Notes under the pieces: model-generated
Seen by the model: the letters and a program-made list of their open reading frames with translations, nothing else
The model's database searches: none
Told to the model about the DNA's origin: nothing
In this document: positions 16,588 through 26,072 of the stretch, in pieces
Layout of the letters: every line of letters begins with the position of its first letter
How positions within the stretch are numbered: the stretch's first letter is position 1
Program-made: the position numbers and the translations under genes
Source of the DNA: Akkermansia muciniphila
GTDB lineage: Bacteria; Verrucomicrobiota; Verrucomicrobiia; Verrucomicrobiales; DEV007
Direction of reading: 5' to 3'
NCBI GenBank assembly: GCA_945883495.1
Contig: CAMCXS010000001.1
Span: 124,001 to 188,000 of the forward strand
Length of the DNA stretch: 64,000 nucleotides

Positions 16588-16965
16588 ATGAGTCAACGAG
16601 TTCTGCGTGTTCGCGAACTGATGAAGCGCGAGTTGAGCACCTTGCTCAGCCGGGATTTCGAATTCCCGGGAGTTTTGGTGACCGTGAACGACGTCGACGT
16701 CACGCCGGACTTTAAACAAGCCCACGTCTTCATCGGCATCCTGGGCACGCTCGCCAATCCAGAGGAAATCATCGCTCAGCTCACCGAACGCCGCGTGTAT
16801 CTCCAGAACAAGGTCGCCAAGCGGGTCGTCCTCAAATTCACCCCAAGGCTCTCCTTTCACCACGACAGCTCCGTGGAACGAGGCACCAATGTCGTCTCCT
16901 TGATCGATCGCATCGATATTCCCGACGAGATTCGCCCGTTGGGAGAGGACGACGTCGCCTTGTAA
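16588..16965 (+). CDS. rbfA: 30S ribosome-binding factor A
   Basis: A 125 aa KH-like protein for late 30S maturation. Features are an N-terminal RVLRVRELMKRELSTLLSRD helix, the strand VTVNDVDVTPDFKQAHVFIGI and the C-terminal RVVLKFTPRLSFHHDSSVERG, which matches the RbfA pattern PELrF-yD-s-e-g closely. It lies 27 bases after infB and 7 bases before nrnA, the usual order. Confidence 0.95.
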   Translation: MSQRVLRVRELMKRELSTLLSRDFEFPGVLVTVNDVDVTPDFKQAHVFIGILGTLANPEEIIAQLTERRVYLQNKVAKRVVLKFTPRLSFHHDSSVERGTNVVSLIDRIDIPDEIRPLGEDDVAL

Positions 16966-16972
16966 CGACCCG

Positions 16973-17977
16973 ATGGCGTCTCCCCAACCCAGCTTGCGCG
17001 AGATTGGAGAGGTCCTGCTCGGGGCCTCTTCCATCGTCATCGCGAGTCACACAAGGCCGGACGGAGACGCCCTGGGCTCCACCATCGCCTTAGCGGACAC
17101 CTTGCGTGAACTCGGCAAAACGGTGCTCGCCATCAACCAGGATGGAGTTCCTCCGCGCTATGCATTTCTGCCGTGCGCAACTTCCGTGCATCAGCCAAGC
17201 GCGCTCAAGGACAAGCTTGGTTCGCCGCTCTTCGTGTCGCTGGATACCGGAGATCCCGACCGGCTGGGAGATCAGGTCTGGAAGCTGGTGACCGAGCGGC
17301 ATTCGACCCTGGTCATCGATCACCACACCAGCAATCGCGGGTATGGTGAGGTGAACTACGTGGACTCTGAAAGTCCAGCCACCGGCCAAATCATTTATGA
17401 GTTGATTGAGGCGATGGATTGGCCTCTCACCCCGACCGCCCGGGACAATTTGTGGGTGGCGATGGCGACGGACACCGGATCCTTCCAATACCCCGCGACC
17501 ACGCCGCGGACGTTTGCGATCGCCTCCCGTCTGTTGGAAGCTGGCGTGGACCTCGCCTGGATGAGCGCCATGCTGTTCCAGAATCATCCATTCCGCCGCC
17601 TCGAACTGCTCCGGGAGCTCCTCGGAACCGTGCAACGCAGCAGCGACGGGAAGGTTGCCTCCTGGAAGGTATCCCGGGAGACCATCAAGCGTCTCGCCAT
17701 CCAACCGGATGACAACGAGGGACTGATCGATCAGCTCCGCTCGCTTTCCGGAGTGGTCGTAGCCGTATCATTTGAAGAGGAAGCGGACGCCACCGTGCGA
17801 ATCAGTGCGCGCTCCAAAGATGCCAAACAGGCCGACGTCGCGCAGATTTGCCAAGCGTTTGGCGGTGGCGGACATCGTTTGGCCGCCGGAGCCCGGATTC
17901 AAGGAACGTTGGATACGGTTGCGGAACGCTTTCTCGCTGCTCTCAGCCAAGAACTGGATCATGATGGAACCCCCTGA
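16973..17977 (+). CDS. DHH/DHHA1 phosphoesterase, NrnA-like (nanoRNase/pAp phosphatase)
   Basis: The 334 aa protein has the DHH domain metal motifs IASHTRPDGDALGS (about residues 23-36), SLDTGDPDRLG, LVIDHHTSNRGYG and MATDTGSFQY, then the DHHA1 substrate-binding segment FGGGGHRLAAGARI near the C terminus. In the family these enzymes degrade short oligoribonucleotides and hydrolyse 3'-phosphoadenosine 5'-phosphate. Placement between rbfA and truB is typical. The final 17 bases overlap truB. A separate pAp-phosphatase candidate, the CysQ-like gene, lies at 41614. Confidence 0.93.
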   Translation: MASPQPSLREIGEVLLGASSIVIASHTRPDGDALGSTIALADTLRELGKTVLAINQDGVPPRYAFLPCATSVHQPSALKDKLGSPLFVSLDTGDPDRLGDQVWKLVTERHSTLVIDHHTSNRGYGEVNYVDSESPATGQIIYELIEAMDWPLTPTARDNLWVAMATDTGSFQYPATTPRTFAIASRLLEAGVDLAWMSAMLFQNHPFRRLELLRELLGTVQRSSDGKVASWKVSRETIKRLAIQPDDNEGLIDQLRSLSGVVVAVSFEEEADATVRISARSKDAKQADVAQICQAFGGGGHRLAAGARIQGTLDTVAERFLAALSQELDHDGTP

Positions 17978-18677
17978 CGGAGTGCTGCTCGTCGACAAGG
18001 CTCCGGACATGACGTCGCATGACGTCGTGGCCATTGCCCGTCGTTGCCTCGGAACAAAGAAAATCGGCCATTGCGGCACGCTCGACCCCATGGCGACGGG
18101 CCTGCTCATCCTTGTGATTGGCAAGGCCACCAAAATCCAGGATCTCCTGATGGCGGAAGACAAGGAATACGAGGGCACCGTGATGCTCGGCAAATGCACC
18201 TCCACCCAAGACCGCGAGGGGGAAGTGACCGACGAGCGCGAGGTGCCAAGCCTTTCCAACGAGGCGGTCGGGGAAGCGTTTGCCCGCTTTGATGGCGATT
18301 TCCACCAGATCCCGCCGATGGTGTCCGCCATCAAAAAGGACGGCGTCCGGCTCTACAAACTGGCTCGGCAAGGCCAGGACGTGGAACGCGAGCCGAGGCT
18401 GGTTCACGTCTATGCGCACGAGATCAAACGGATCGCGCTACCGGAGATTGATTTCCGGGTGGTATGCAGCAAGGGCTTTTACGTGAGAACCTATGCGCAC
18501 GATGTTGGCCAAGCGCTGGGTTGCGGCGGCCACCTCAGCAGTTTGCGGCGAACCCGCTCCGGCCGGTTCACCTTGGCCCGTGCCGTGGGCATGGCGGATC
18601 TCATGGAAGGCAAGCGGGACTCCGTTTTGCAAAAATTGCTCAGCTTGCCGGAAGTCTCACGCCTTCGGGGAGCTTGA
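17961..18677 (+). CDS. truB: tRNA pseudouridine(55) synthase
   Basis: Isomerises U55 in the T-loop of tRNAs. The chosen ATG at 17961 (or 17964) lies inside the nrnA end and gives 238 aa beginning MMEPPDGVLLVDKAPDMTSHDVV. The catalytic Asp is in HCGTLDPMATGLL. Other landmarks are EYEGTVMLGKCTSTQD, PPMVSAIKKDGVRLYKLAR and GFYVRTYAHDVGQAL. The protein ends about where the catalytic domain does, so the C-terminal PUA-like domain of longer TruB forms is absent. Confidence 0.95.
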   Translation: MMEPPDGVLLVDKAPDMTSHDVVAIARRCLGTKKIGHCGTLDPMATGLLILVIGKATKIQDLLMAEDKEYEGTVMLGKCTSTQDREGEVTDEREVPSLSNEAVGEAFARFDGDFHQIPPMVSAIKKDGVRLYKLARQGQDVEREPRLVHVYAHEIKRIALPEIDFRVVCSKGFYVRTYAHDVGQALGCGGHLSSLRRTRSGRFTLARAVGMADLMEGKRDSVLQKLLSLPEVSRLRGA

Positions 18678-18707
18678 ACGGTTCGAGGAAGCTGCGTGTA
18701 GGCCGCG

Positions 18708-19640
18708 ATGACGACCATTCACCGCCTCGAGGACTTGAGCCGCTTTCCAGCGCCGCATCACTTGGCCATCGGGGTGTTCGATGGGCTGCATTTGGGTCAC
18801 CAATCCGTGTGGGCCCGTGCGGCGCTCCACGCCAAGGATAGCGGAGGGACGGCGGTGTTGGTGACCTTTGATCCACACCCCCGTGCCGTGCTCAGCCCCG
18901 GAAATTGTCCACCTATCCTGACCCACACCAGTCACAAGCTGAGGATCGCCGGCCGGTTGGGCATCGAAGCCGTCCTCGTCGTTCCCTTCGACCGCGAGTT
19001 CGCAAGCCGCCCAGCGGACAGTTTCGTGGCGGAACTGCATCGCTGCAGTCCATCTTTGGCGGAGATCTGCGTGGGCCTCGACTGGCAGTTTGGCCACAAT
19101 CGTTCGGGTAATTTCAACCGCTTAGAAGAACTGGGCCGGCAGTTTGGCTTCATCGCCACCGGGCTCGATCCGCTAGTCGTCGACAGTGCCCCCGTGAGTA
19201 GCACCCGAATCCGGGAGCTACTCAGCGCTGGTGACTTGGCCGCAGCCAAGCGCCTGCTCGGCCGCGATTACTCGGTTTTGGGAACGGTCGTCACCGGGAA
19301 CCGTTTAGGCCGCACAATTGGATTCCCGACCGCCAACCTCGTCGTCGAGAACGAGCAACTCCCCCCGGAAGGCGTTTACGCGGTGACCTCCGCACTCCAG
19401 GAGGGCGAAATTCTCCACGGCGTGGCAAATCTGGGACGGCGTCCGACGGTCTCCGGCGTTGAGGAGCGCCGCTTGGAGGTGCACCTGCTCGACTTTCCTC
19501 CGAAAGAATTTTATGGAGAGTCGATGGAAGTATGGTTTTTCCGGAACCTGCGAGCCGAACGGAAGTTCCCAAGCTTGGACGAGTTAAAGAACCAGATCGA
19601 ACGTGACGCGCTGGCCGCAAGGGCAGTGTTGCGGGGTTGA
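18708..19640 (+). CDS. ribF: bifunctional riboflavin kinase/FMN adenylyltransferase
   Basis: Makes FMN and then FAD from riboflavin. The N-terminal adenylyltransferase half has GVFDGLHLGHQSVW (about residues 23-36), VTFDPHP and the STRIRELLSAGDLAAAKRLLG segment; the C-terminal riboflavin kinase half has GNRLGRTIGFPTANL and NLGRRPTVSG-EERRLEVHLLDF with GESMEVWFFRNLRAERKF. The length, 310 aa, is normal. Last gene of the nusA cluster; truB-ribF adjacency is common in bacteria. Confidence 0.97.
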   Translation: MTTIHRLEDLSRFPAPHHLAIGVFDGLHLGHQSVWARAALHAKDSGGTAVLVTFDPHPRAVLSPGNCPPILTHTSHKLRIAGRLGIEAVLVVPFDREFASRPADSFVAELHRCSPSLAEICVGLDWQFGHNRSGNFNRLEELGRQFGFIATGLDPLVVDSAPVSSTRIRELLSAGDLAAAKRLLGRDYSVLGTVVTGNRLGRTIGFPTANLVVENEQLPPEGVYAVTSALQEGEILHGVANLGRRPTVSGVEERRLEVHLLDFPPKEFYGESMEVWFFRNLRAERKFPSLDELKNQIERDALAARAVLRG

Positions 19641-19674
19641 TTCGGCCCTAACCCCGGTCTACCATCGGGTCCTC

Positions 19675-22600
19675 GTGTCGCCGGTCCGTGCCGTATCCCT
19701 CCTCGCGCTACTTGCGTGTCTCCTCATCTGCCGTCCGGCCAAAGCGATGGGCGCGGAAGCGGACGGGATTTCATTTGAGGCTTTCAAGCCCCGTTCCGGC
19801 TATGGCGCCCCCCAGACTCCGCTTTTCGCCCGGCTCGGGCCCGAACAGACGCGCCTCGACTTTTCGCACCAGATTGCCACGTGGCACGATCAGAAGCGGC
19901 TTTATCTTTCCAGCTTTGCGGGGGGAGGTTTGGCGCTCGGGGACATTGATGGCGATTCGCTGACCGATCTGTTCGTGGCCGGAGGAGCCGACGACAACCG
20001 GCTCTACCTCCAAGGGGAAGATCTCACCTTCCTGGACATCACCGCCGGGCTTTCCATTGAAGGCGCGGGCCGCTGGTCTCCCAGCGCGGTGATCCTGGAC
20101 ATCGATAATGATGGGGACAATGACCTCTACGTCTGTCACTACGATCAGCCGAATGAGCTTTTCCTCAATCAGCTTAAGGAGACTGGGAAGCTCGCCTTCA
20201 AAGAAGACGCCGCCCGCTTTCAACTCAGCATCGCGGATGCCAGTCTCATGCCAGCGTTCGCGGACTATGACCTGGACGGCGATCTCGATCTCTACCTGCT
20301 GACGCATCGGCTCCACCGGGACGGAGGCCGTCCCGCGACGGCGATTCAGGTGCAACAGAACGCGAAAGGCGGCAGCCTCGCGGTGAGCGGAGATTTGGCA
20401 CGCTATTACGCGGTCGCGGATCGGCCCGACGCCTCGGGGAAATGGACCTACTGGGAGCATGGCCGTCCCGATCGCCTGCTGCGCAACGACAAAGGCGTTT
20501 TCCACGACGTCACCGCCGTCGCCGGGATCTCCACCGCGCCGGCTACGGGAAATTCCGCGATTTGGTGGGACTTCGATGAGGATGGCTGGCCAGACTTGTT
20601 CGTCGGAAACGAAGATGCGCCCAGCCTACTTTACCGCAATTCGGGCAAAGGCACGTTTGTGGAGGTGAGCCAAACGCACCTTCCGCCCGGCCCGCAGGTT
20701 GCCCGCGGCTGCACCACGCTCGACGCAGACCACGATGGTCGGCCAGATTTGCTGGTCGCCACTGTCTCCGGGCAAAGCCATTACCAACGCTATTCCACGG
20801 GAACGAGTGGCGAATCCGCTCATAACGCACTGTATCTTGCCACCGGCACCGGCGGCTTTTTGGAAGCGGGATGGATGAGTGGCTTGGGCCGCACTGGTCA
20901 CACCTGGTCTGTCCAAAGTGGCGACTACGACCTGGATGGCTGGGAGGACGTCTTTTTCACCAACGGGGCGGCCCGGCACTCCTTGCATGGGGATTTGCCC
21001 AAACTCGGTCACGAGCAGCTTGTGGGCCGAACGTTGTGGGATCACAACGAGACCGCCGCGCCGGAACTGCGCCAAGCCAACCTCGCCTACCGCGGCTCCC
21101 CCACCCTGCCGTGGCCAGACGTCTCGTCGCAATGGGGACTCGATCTCGTGGGCATGAGCTACTCCTGCGCTCAAGCGGACCTCGACAACGACGGCGATCT
21201 CGATTTGGCGGTCTGCGGCCTCAATGATCCGATCTTCGTCTTCCGCAATGACAGCGCCGGGCATCACTCGGCTCGCATCCGCCTCACTGGCGGCAAGAGC
21301 CATCGGGCTGGAATCGGTGCCCGCGTTGTCGCCACCACGCCGCTCGGCCGCCAAGTCCGAGAGATTCGCTCCACGCACGGGTACCTAGCTTCGGGAGATG
21401 GCTCCGTCCACTTCGGCCTCGGCCCGCACGAGAGAATCGCCTTGCTGCAAGTGCATTGGCCCAGCGGCGCGACCCAGGAATTTAAAGATTTGCCCGCAGA
21501 CCGGCTCTATACCATTGCCGAACCAGCCTCGCGGAAAGCCGCACCGTCCCGGGGCGCCGTCCCGTTGCCACTCTTCGCCTCCCAAGATGCCCTTGCGGAG
21601 CGAGCCGACGGCCGGGCAATCCCAGGAGATCCCGAGCAGCCTGTCTACCAACTCGCTCGCCTCGGTCCGGGTCAAGCTTGGGGGGATGTGGACTCCGACG
21701 GAAAACCCGATCTCTACCTTGGCGGGGGCGCGGGTCAACCGGGCCGACTTCTCTTCAACCGCGCCTCTCCCACCGGAAAGCTCTCGTTCACCCTCTCCGC
21801 CCAGCGGCTCTTCGATACGCACTCGGAAAGGGAGGATACCTGCGCGCTGTTCTTCGATGCGGACGGCGACGGCCACCTCGATCTCTATATCGGCAGCGGC
21901 GCGACCGGACAGGAAGAAGGGGCCTCGACGCTGCGTGACCGGCTCTACATGAACGAGGGATCCGGAGTCTTCGACGATGAGTCGTTCCGGCTTCCGGACA
22001 TTCGGGAAAACACCTCGACTGCTTGCGCGGCGGATTTCGACCGCGATGGCGACCTGGATTTGTTCACCGGATTCCTGGGGCAACCTGGACGCTATCCGCT
22101 TTTCGCCGGCGGGCGGCTTTTGGCGAACGAAGCCAGTAAGGAATTCCGCGACGTCACCAAGGCGAAAGCTCCGCATTTGGCCTCCGCGGGGCTGATCACC
22201 AGTAGCTTGTGGGCGGACTGCGACGGTGATAGCTGGCCCGAACTCATCGTCGCTCAAGACCGAGGCCCCATTTTGATCTACCCGAACCGCGAGGGAACTC
22301 TGTCCGCCCCCATGAAAGCGTCTTCGTCTGGCCGATGGAACGCCGTGGCAGCAGCCGATCTCGATCAAGACGGAGACATGGACCTCGTCGCGACCAACTG
22401 GGGAATCAACCTGCCAAATCCAGCGACTCCACAATCCTCAGATGTCCTCTTCTCCGGCGAAGGTTTGGGCGACGGCAAGCTCACTCTGGTTGAGGCTTAC
22501 CGCGAAAACAAAATCTGGTATCCGCGAGGTGGCCTCCGCTTATGGCGCCAGTCTCTCCCCGCTTTGTTTCCGGAAACGATGACCTATCATCAGTTCGCGA

Positions 22601-23379
22601 ACGGTTCGTTGGGCGAACTGTTCGGGATCGACCGGCTCCGCAAGGCAAACATTCTCAAGGTGACCGAATCGAGGTCGGGCTACTTCGAGAACGACGCCAA
22701 AGGCAGATTTTCCTTCGCCCCCTTTCCGCAGATCGCCCAGATTGCTCCCGCCTTTGGAATCGCGCTGTCGGACTTTGACCTGGATGGCCGGATTGACTGT
22801 TACCTGGCGCAAAACAACTCAGCCCTTCCCGCAGCATTCGGCCCACTCGCGGGCGGCGCGGGTCAACTGCTCCGCAACACGCCATCTCCGAAACGCCCAG
22901 AGGATCGCTTCGTCGCCGTGCCCGCTGCCGAGAGTGGAGTTTACCTTCGCGGAGATGGCCGCAGCGCAGCGGCCGTAGACCTGAACTCGGATGGCCGTCC
23001 GGATTTGGTCACAGCACGAAATGGGAGCGCCCCCTCCGTGCTGGTGAGTCAGGTGAAACCGGCTCATTCTCCGCTCGCCGTGCAACTCAGTGGCCCACCA
23101 GGAAATCTGCTGGGCATCGGCGCACAGGTCATCCTGCGCACCAGCGGACTGCCTCAGCAAACCCGCGAAATTCGCGCCGGAGAAGGACTTCGCTCTAGCG
23201 TGGTCACGGCCGTCCTGTTCGCCCTACCCAAGGGAGGCGGCGCGCCACCAGAACTCCAGGTGAATTGGCCCGACGGAACCATCAGCCGCCACCCGATCCC
23301 TGATTCCGGCGGACGAGTGGAAATCGCCTACCCACCACCAGCGCCCGTGGTAGCGGAAGAGACCCAGCCAGGGAATTGA
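19675..23379 (+). CDS. exported FG-GAP/VCBS-repeat protein with two ASPIC/UnbV units
   Basis: GTG at 19675 gives 1234 aa with a signal peptide (AVSLLALLACLLICRPAKA); an upstream GTG inside ribF is unlikely. The chain carries many calcium-type repeats such as DIDGDSLTDLFVAGGA, DIDNDGDNDLYVCHYD and DFDRDGDLDLF, building beta propellers. An ASPIC/UnbV-like domain (GIGARVVATTPLG, EIRSTHGYLASGDGSVHFGLG) lies at about residues 532-615 and a second (GIGAQVILRTSGL, EIRAGEGLRSSV) at about 1131-1225, so the protein is an internal tandem duplication. Common in PVC bacteria; binding or adhesion is guessed, not shown. Confidence 0.88.
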   Translation: MSPVRAVSLLALLACLLICRPAKAMGAEADGISFEAFKPRSGYGAPQTPLFARLGPEQTRLDFSHQIATWHDQKRLYLSSFAGGGLALGDIDGDSLTDLFVAGGADDNRLYLQGEDLTFLDITAGLSIEGAGRWSPSAVILDIDNDGDNDLYVCHYDQPNELFLNQLKETGKLAFKEDAARFQLSIADASLMPAFADYDLDGDLDLYLLTHRLHRDGGRPATAIQVQQNAKGGSLAVSGDLARYYAVADRPDASGKWTYWEHGRPDRLLRNDKGVFHDVTAVAGISTAPATGNSAIWWDFDEDGWPDLFVGNEDAPSLLYRNSGKGTFVEVSQTHLPPGPQVARGCTTLDADHDGRPDLLVATVSGQSHYQRYSTGTSGESAHNALYLATGTGGFLEAGWMSGLGRTGHTWSVQSGDYDLDGWEDVFFTNGAARHSLHGDLPKLGHEQLVGRTLWDHNETAAPELRQANLAYRGSPTLPWPDVSSQWGLDLVGMSYSCAQADLDNDGDLDLAVCGLNDPIFVFRNDSAGHHSARIRLTGGKSHRAGIGARVVATTPLGRQVREIRSTHGYLASGDGSVHFGLGPHERIALLQVHWPSGATQEFKDLPADRLYTIAEPASRKAAPSRGAVPLPLFASQDALAERADGRAIPGDPEQPVYQLARLGPGQAWGDVDSDGKPDLYLGGGAGQPGRLLFNRASPTGKLSFTLSAQRLFDTHSEREDTCALFFDADGDGHLDLYIGSGATGQEEGASTLRDRLYMNEGSGVFDDESFRLPDIRENTSTACAADFDRDGDLDLFTGFLGQPGRYPLFAGGRLLANEASKEFRDVTKAKAPHLASAGLITSSLWADCDGDSWPELIVAQDRGPILIYPNREGTLSAPMKASSSGRWNAVAAADLDQDGDMDLVATNWGINLPNPATPQSSDVLFSGEGLGDGKLTLVEAYRENKIWYPRGGLRLWRQSLPALFPETMTYHQFANGSLGELFGIDRLRKANILKVTESRSGYFENDAKGRFSFAPFPQIAQIAPAFGIALSDFDLDGRIDCYLAQNNSALPAAFGPLAGGAGQLLRNTPSPKRPEDRFVAVPAAESGVYLRGDGRSAAAVDLNSDGRPDLVTARNGSAPSVLVSQVKPAHSPLAVQLSGPPGNLLGIGAQVILRTSGLPQQTREIRAGEGLRSSVVTAVLFALPKGGGAPPELQVNWPDGTISRHPIPDSGGRVEIAYPPPAPVVAEETQPGN

Positions 23380-23430
23380 TCCCAGGCTGAATGATAGGGA
23401 GTGCCTCACAAAGCATTCTCAATTTTGAAA

Positions 23431-23459
23431 TTGATTAAGATTTCTTAACAATTTATTCT
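23431..23459 (+). promoter_or_regulatory. candidate sigma-70-type promoter with very short leader
   Basis: TTGATT (23431-23436), a 17-base AT-rich spacer and TATTCT (23454-23459) lie just before the ATG at 23467. The transcription start would fall within a few bases of the ATG, so the message may be leaderless. No Shine-Dalgarno sequence is visible. Confidence 0.4.
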
Positions 23460-23466
23460 GGCATCG

Positions 23467-24093
23467 ATGCACACGCCATTTCGTTCCTTCTCGCTTCTGG
23501 CAACAACCAGCGGAATTGTTTTTTGCCTCGCCGGTTCTCTTCAGGCCGGTATCTCTCCCAGTTGGACATCCTCGACCAAAGAAAAGCTTTCAGCCGGCGG
23601 AGTCTCGCTCTTTTACCCTGGAAAGAATCCCTCCACTGGAGCGCGCCTTGCCGCCGCCGTTCACGTGGACGCCACCCGCGAGGAGGTCTGGAAGGTGATC
23701 AGTAATCCCGGAGCCCAACCGGAGTTTCTCTCGAACGTAAAACAAGCCCACGTCACTCAACTCTCCGCCGTCTCCCAACTGGTCGATCACCGCGTCAAGC
23801 CGAGCTTCTTGCCCATGACACTTTCGTATCGTTACCGGACGCAACAGACGCCGTTGCAAAAGATTGATTTCGTCCGGGTCAGCGGCCAAGTGCAAGCCTT
23901 CGACGGTCGTTGGGTTCTCTATGATGCGCCGGCGCTCATCGGCAAACCAGGCACCGTGGTCTTCTACGAACTCTTCATTGATCCAGGTAACGGCATCCCC
24001 CAAAAATTGGTCCGGCAAAACCTGCAGAAAGACATGCCCTCCATGCTGACGAAGGTCCGCCAGCGTGTCTACACAGTGCGCGATCGCGCCTGA
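23467..24093 (+). CDS. exported SRPBCC/START-like protein
   Basis: The 208 aa protein begins with a signal peptide ending near LAGSLQAG. The mature part, AAAVHVDATREEVWKVISNPGAQPEFLSNVKQAHV, has the pattern of SRPBCC (polyketide cyclase/START) helix-grip proteins, followed by strands LPMTLSYRYRTQ and WVLYDAPALIGKPGTVVFYELFIDPG, and a long C-terminal helix KLVRQNLQKDMPSMLTKVRQRV. Such proteins bind hydrophobic ligands; the ligand here is unknown. It converges on the cytochrome gene with 2 bases between stop codons. Confidence 0.75.
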   Translation: MHTPFRSFSLLATTSGIVFCLAGSLQAGISPSWTSSTKEKLSAGGVSLFYPGKNPSTGARLAAAVHVDATREEVWKVISNPGAQPEFLSNVKQAHVTQLSAVSQLVDHRVKPSFLPMTLSYRYRTQQTPLQKIDFVRVSGQVQAFDGRWVLYDAPALIGKPGTVVFYELFIDPGNGIPQKLVRQNLQKDMPSMLTKVRQRVYTVRDRA

Positions 24094-24095
24094 GG

Positions 24096-24671
24096 TTACT
24101 TTTTGGAGTCAAGCTCCCGCGCGAGGGCTTGACTCTCCGTATCCAGCTTATCGAGCGGGTAGCTGTATTTGACGCCGTTCGCCAGCAGCAATTCCACCTT
24201 CTGGCCGGCCAATCCCGCGAAGCGCGCTTTGATTTCCTTGCCGCCGGAGTTGCGCCAACTGTGAAACTCCGCCGAAACGGTCTTGGCGGTCATGGCCCTA
24301 GACTTTTGAGGATGCACGTTGGCGCCCTCCGCGAGCCAACGCTTCACCAAGCCAATCTCCTCGCCCGTAAGTCGCTCTCCCTTGCCCTTCGGCGGCATCG
24401 TATCGGGATCTGCCGGATCGCTGATGTAACGCACGAGGTCGCTCTCCTCAGGCTTCCCGGGCTTCATCGACGCGTAGGGGCCGATGTAGATTTCCTCCAT
24501 ATCGACGAGGTTATCCAGCTGTAGACTGCCTTTAGAGACGCCCTCGCGTTTGCTGTGACAGTCAAAACACTTGGCGTCAAAAATCGGCATGATGTCCGAG
24601 ACATAATCCAACGCCATCGCGGTGAGGCCCGGACAACAAAGCACTACGGAGACGAGGGCAACCTTCCTCAT
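24096..24671 (-). CDS. planctomycete-type cytochrome c domain protein
   Basis: ATG 24671 (or 24680) gives about 191 aa with a signal peptide (MRKVALVSVVLCCPGLTAMA). The mature start DYVSDIMPIFDAKCFDCHSKREGVSKGSLQLDN holds one haem-binding CxxCH and the context of the PSCyt1 (C-type cytochrome) domain common in PVC genomes; MPPKGKGERLTGEEIGLVKRWLAEGA supplies the distal Met and the typical tail. A C-terminal segment of about 70 residues (KARFAGLAGQKVELLLANGVKYSYPLDKLD) resembles the small SLA1-like domain of such proteins. It lies downstream of nuoD with a 57-base gap. Confidence 0.85.
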   Translation of the reverse strand: MRKVALVSVVLCCPGLTAMALDYVSDIMPIFDAKCFDCHSKREGVSKGSLQLDNLVDMEEIYIGPYASMKPGKPEESDLVRYISDPADPDTMPPKGKGERLTGEEIGLVKRWLAEGANVHPQKSRAMTAKTVSAEFHSWRNSGGKEIKARFAGLAGQKVELLLANGVKYSYPLDKLDTESQALARELDSKK

Positions 24672-24728
24672 GCCCAGCATTCTGGAGGCGACGGCCGCCC
24701 ATAGCAAGGACGGGGCTTCGCGCGAACT

Positions 24729-26000
24729 TCAGCGATCGCACTCGCCCATCACGAAATCCAAGCTGCCGAGGATGGCAGGTACGTCGCTGACCATGTGGCC
24801 CACTAGGATTTTGGGCAACACGCTCAAGTTCACGAACGAGGGACTGCGGATCTTGAGCCGGTGCGGGACCCCGCCCCCTTTGCTGTTCACGTAAAAGCCG
24901 AGTTCTCCCTTGGGATTCTCCGCCGCAAAGTAGACCTCGCCCACGGGGGCATCGATTCCCTGGGTCGCCACGATAAAGTGGTGAATCAGTTCCTCCATCT
25001 TCATCAGTACGCGCTCTTTCTCCGGCAGGCGCCCCTTTGGATCGCCCACGTTGAATGGACCGGAAGGCAGTCGCTCCAGCACTTGGTTGAGGAGACGCAC
25101 GCTCTGGCGAATCTCCTCCATGCGCACGAGGTAACGATCGTAGCAATCGCCGTTGGAACCAATCGGCACGTCGAATTCATACTTCTCGTAGCCGAGATAC
25201 GGATGGGTCACCCGCAAATCGCTATCGATGCCGCTTGCGCGCAGATTCGGTCCGGTGATGCCGTAGCCAATGGCGTCCTCCTTCGAGATCACGCCGACGC
25301 CTTGAGTGCGGTCGATGAAGATCTTGTTCCGGGTGAGCAGTTTGTCGACCTCGTCCACCACGGGCAGAACCTCGCGGAGGAACTGACGCAAACCACTGAT
25401 GAATGTATCGGGGATGTCCCGCGTCTGTCCCCCTACCCGAGTGTAGCTCGTGGTAAACCGCGCGCCGGTGAGCAACTCACTGAGGTTGTAGATTTTCTCC
25501 CGTTCCGTAAAGGTGTAGAGGAACACGGTGAACGCGCCCACATCCATCCCGTAGACGCCAATCCCGAGGAGGTGAGAGGAAATCCGGGCCATTTCGCAAC
25601 AAATTACGCGGATCGCTTGGCCCCGCGGGGGAAGCTCCCATCCCATCAACTTCTCGATGGCGCAGGCGTAAGCCACGTTGTTCGCGAGTGGCGCCAAATA
25701 ATCCAACCGGTCCGTGTAGGGCACGAACTGGTTGTAATGCATGTTCTCGGCAATCTTTTCGTCCCCGCGGTGCAGATAGCCGACCTCGGGAGTCGCGGCG
25801 GTGATGACCTCGCCGTCCAGCTCCAGCACCAACCGGAGAACTCCATGAGTGGCCGGGTGGGATGGGCCCATGTTCAGCACGAGCTTCTCACCGATCACAT
25901 CGGTGGCAGCTTCCTGGTAGGCCTCCATTTCGCGCGCGGCCCCAGAGGCACGCGCCACGGAGTCCCCGGCCTCAATCTCCTGCACGATTTTCGTCGCCAT
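24729..26000 (-). CDS. nuoD: NADH-quinone oxidoreductase subunit D
   Basis: The 49 kDa-type peripheral subunit of respiratory complex I, near the quinone site. The 423 aa chain has an N-terminal extension of about 40 residues, then NMGPSHPATHGVL, VGYLHRGDEKIAE, DYLAPLANNVAYACAIEKL, ELPPRGQAIRVICCEMARISSHLL, GPNLRASG, VPIGSNGDCYDRYLVRMEE and the C-terminal SLDFVMGECDR. The other nuo genes are not in the window; its neighbours are pilin-like genes and a cytochrome c, so the nuo genes are at least partly dispersed here. Confidence 0.97.
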   Translation of the reverse strand: MATKIVQEIEAGDSVARASGAAREMEAYQEAATDVIGEKLVLNMGPSHPATHGVLRLVLELDGEVITAATPEVGYLHRGDEKIAENMHYNQFVPYTDRLDYLAPLANNVAYACAIEKLMGWELPPRGQAIRVICCEMARISSHLLGIGVYGMDVGAFTVFLYTFTEREKIYNLSELLTGARFTTSYTRVGGQTRDIPDTFISGLRQFLREVLPVVDEVDKLLTRNKIFIDRTQGVGVISKEDAIGYGITGPNLRASGIDSDLRVTHPYLGYEKYEFDVPIGSNGDCYDRYLVRMEEIRQSVRLLNQVLERLPSGPFNVGDPKGRLPEKERVLMKMEELIHHFIVATQGIDAPVGEVYFAAENPKGELGFYVNSKGGGVPHRLKIRSPSFVNLSVLPKILVGHMVSDVPAILGSLDFVMGECDR

Positions 26001-26072
26001 GGCGGTGAAACTACGATGCTTCCCCAGTCATCCGCCGCAATGGGAACTTGTGAAATTTTTCACAAGCCCTTT

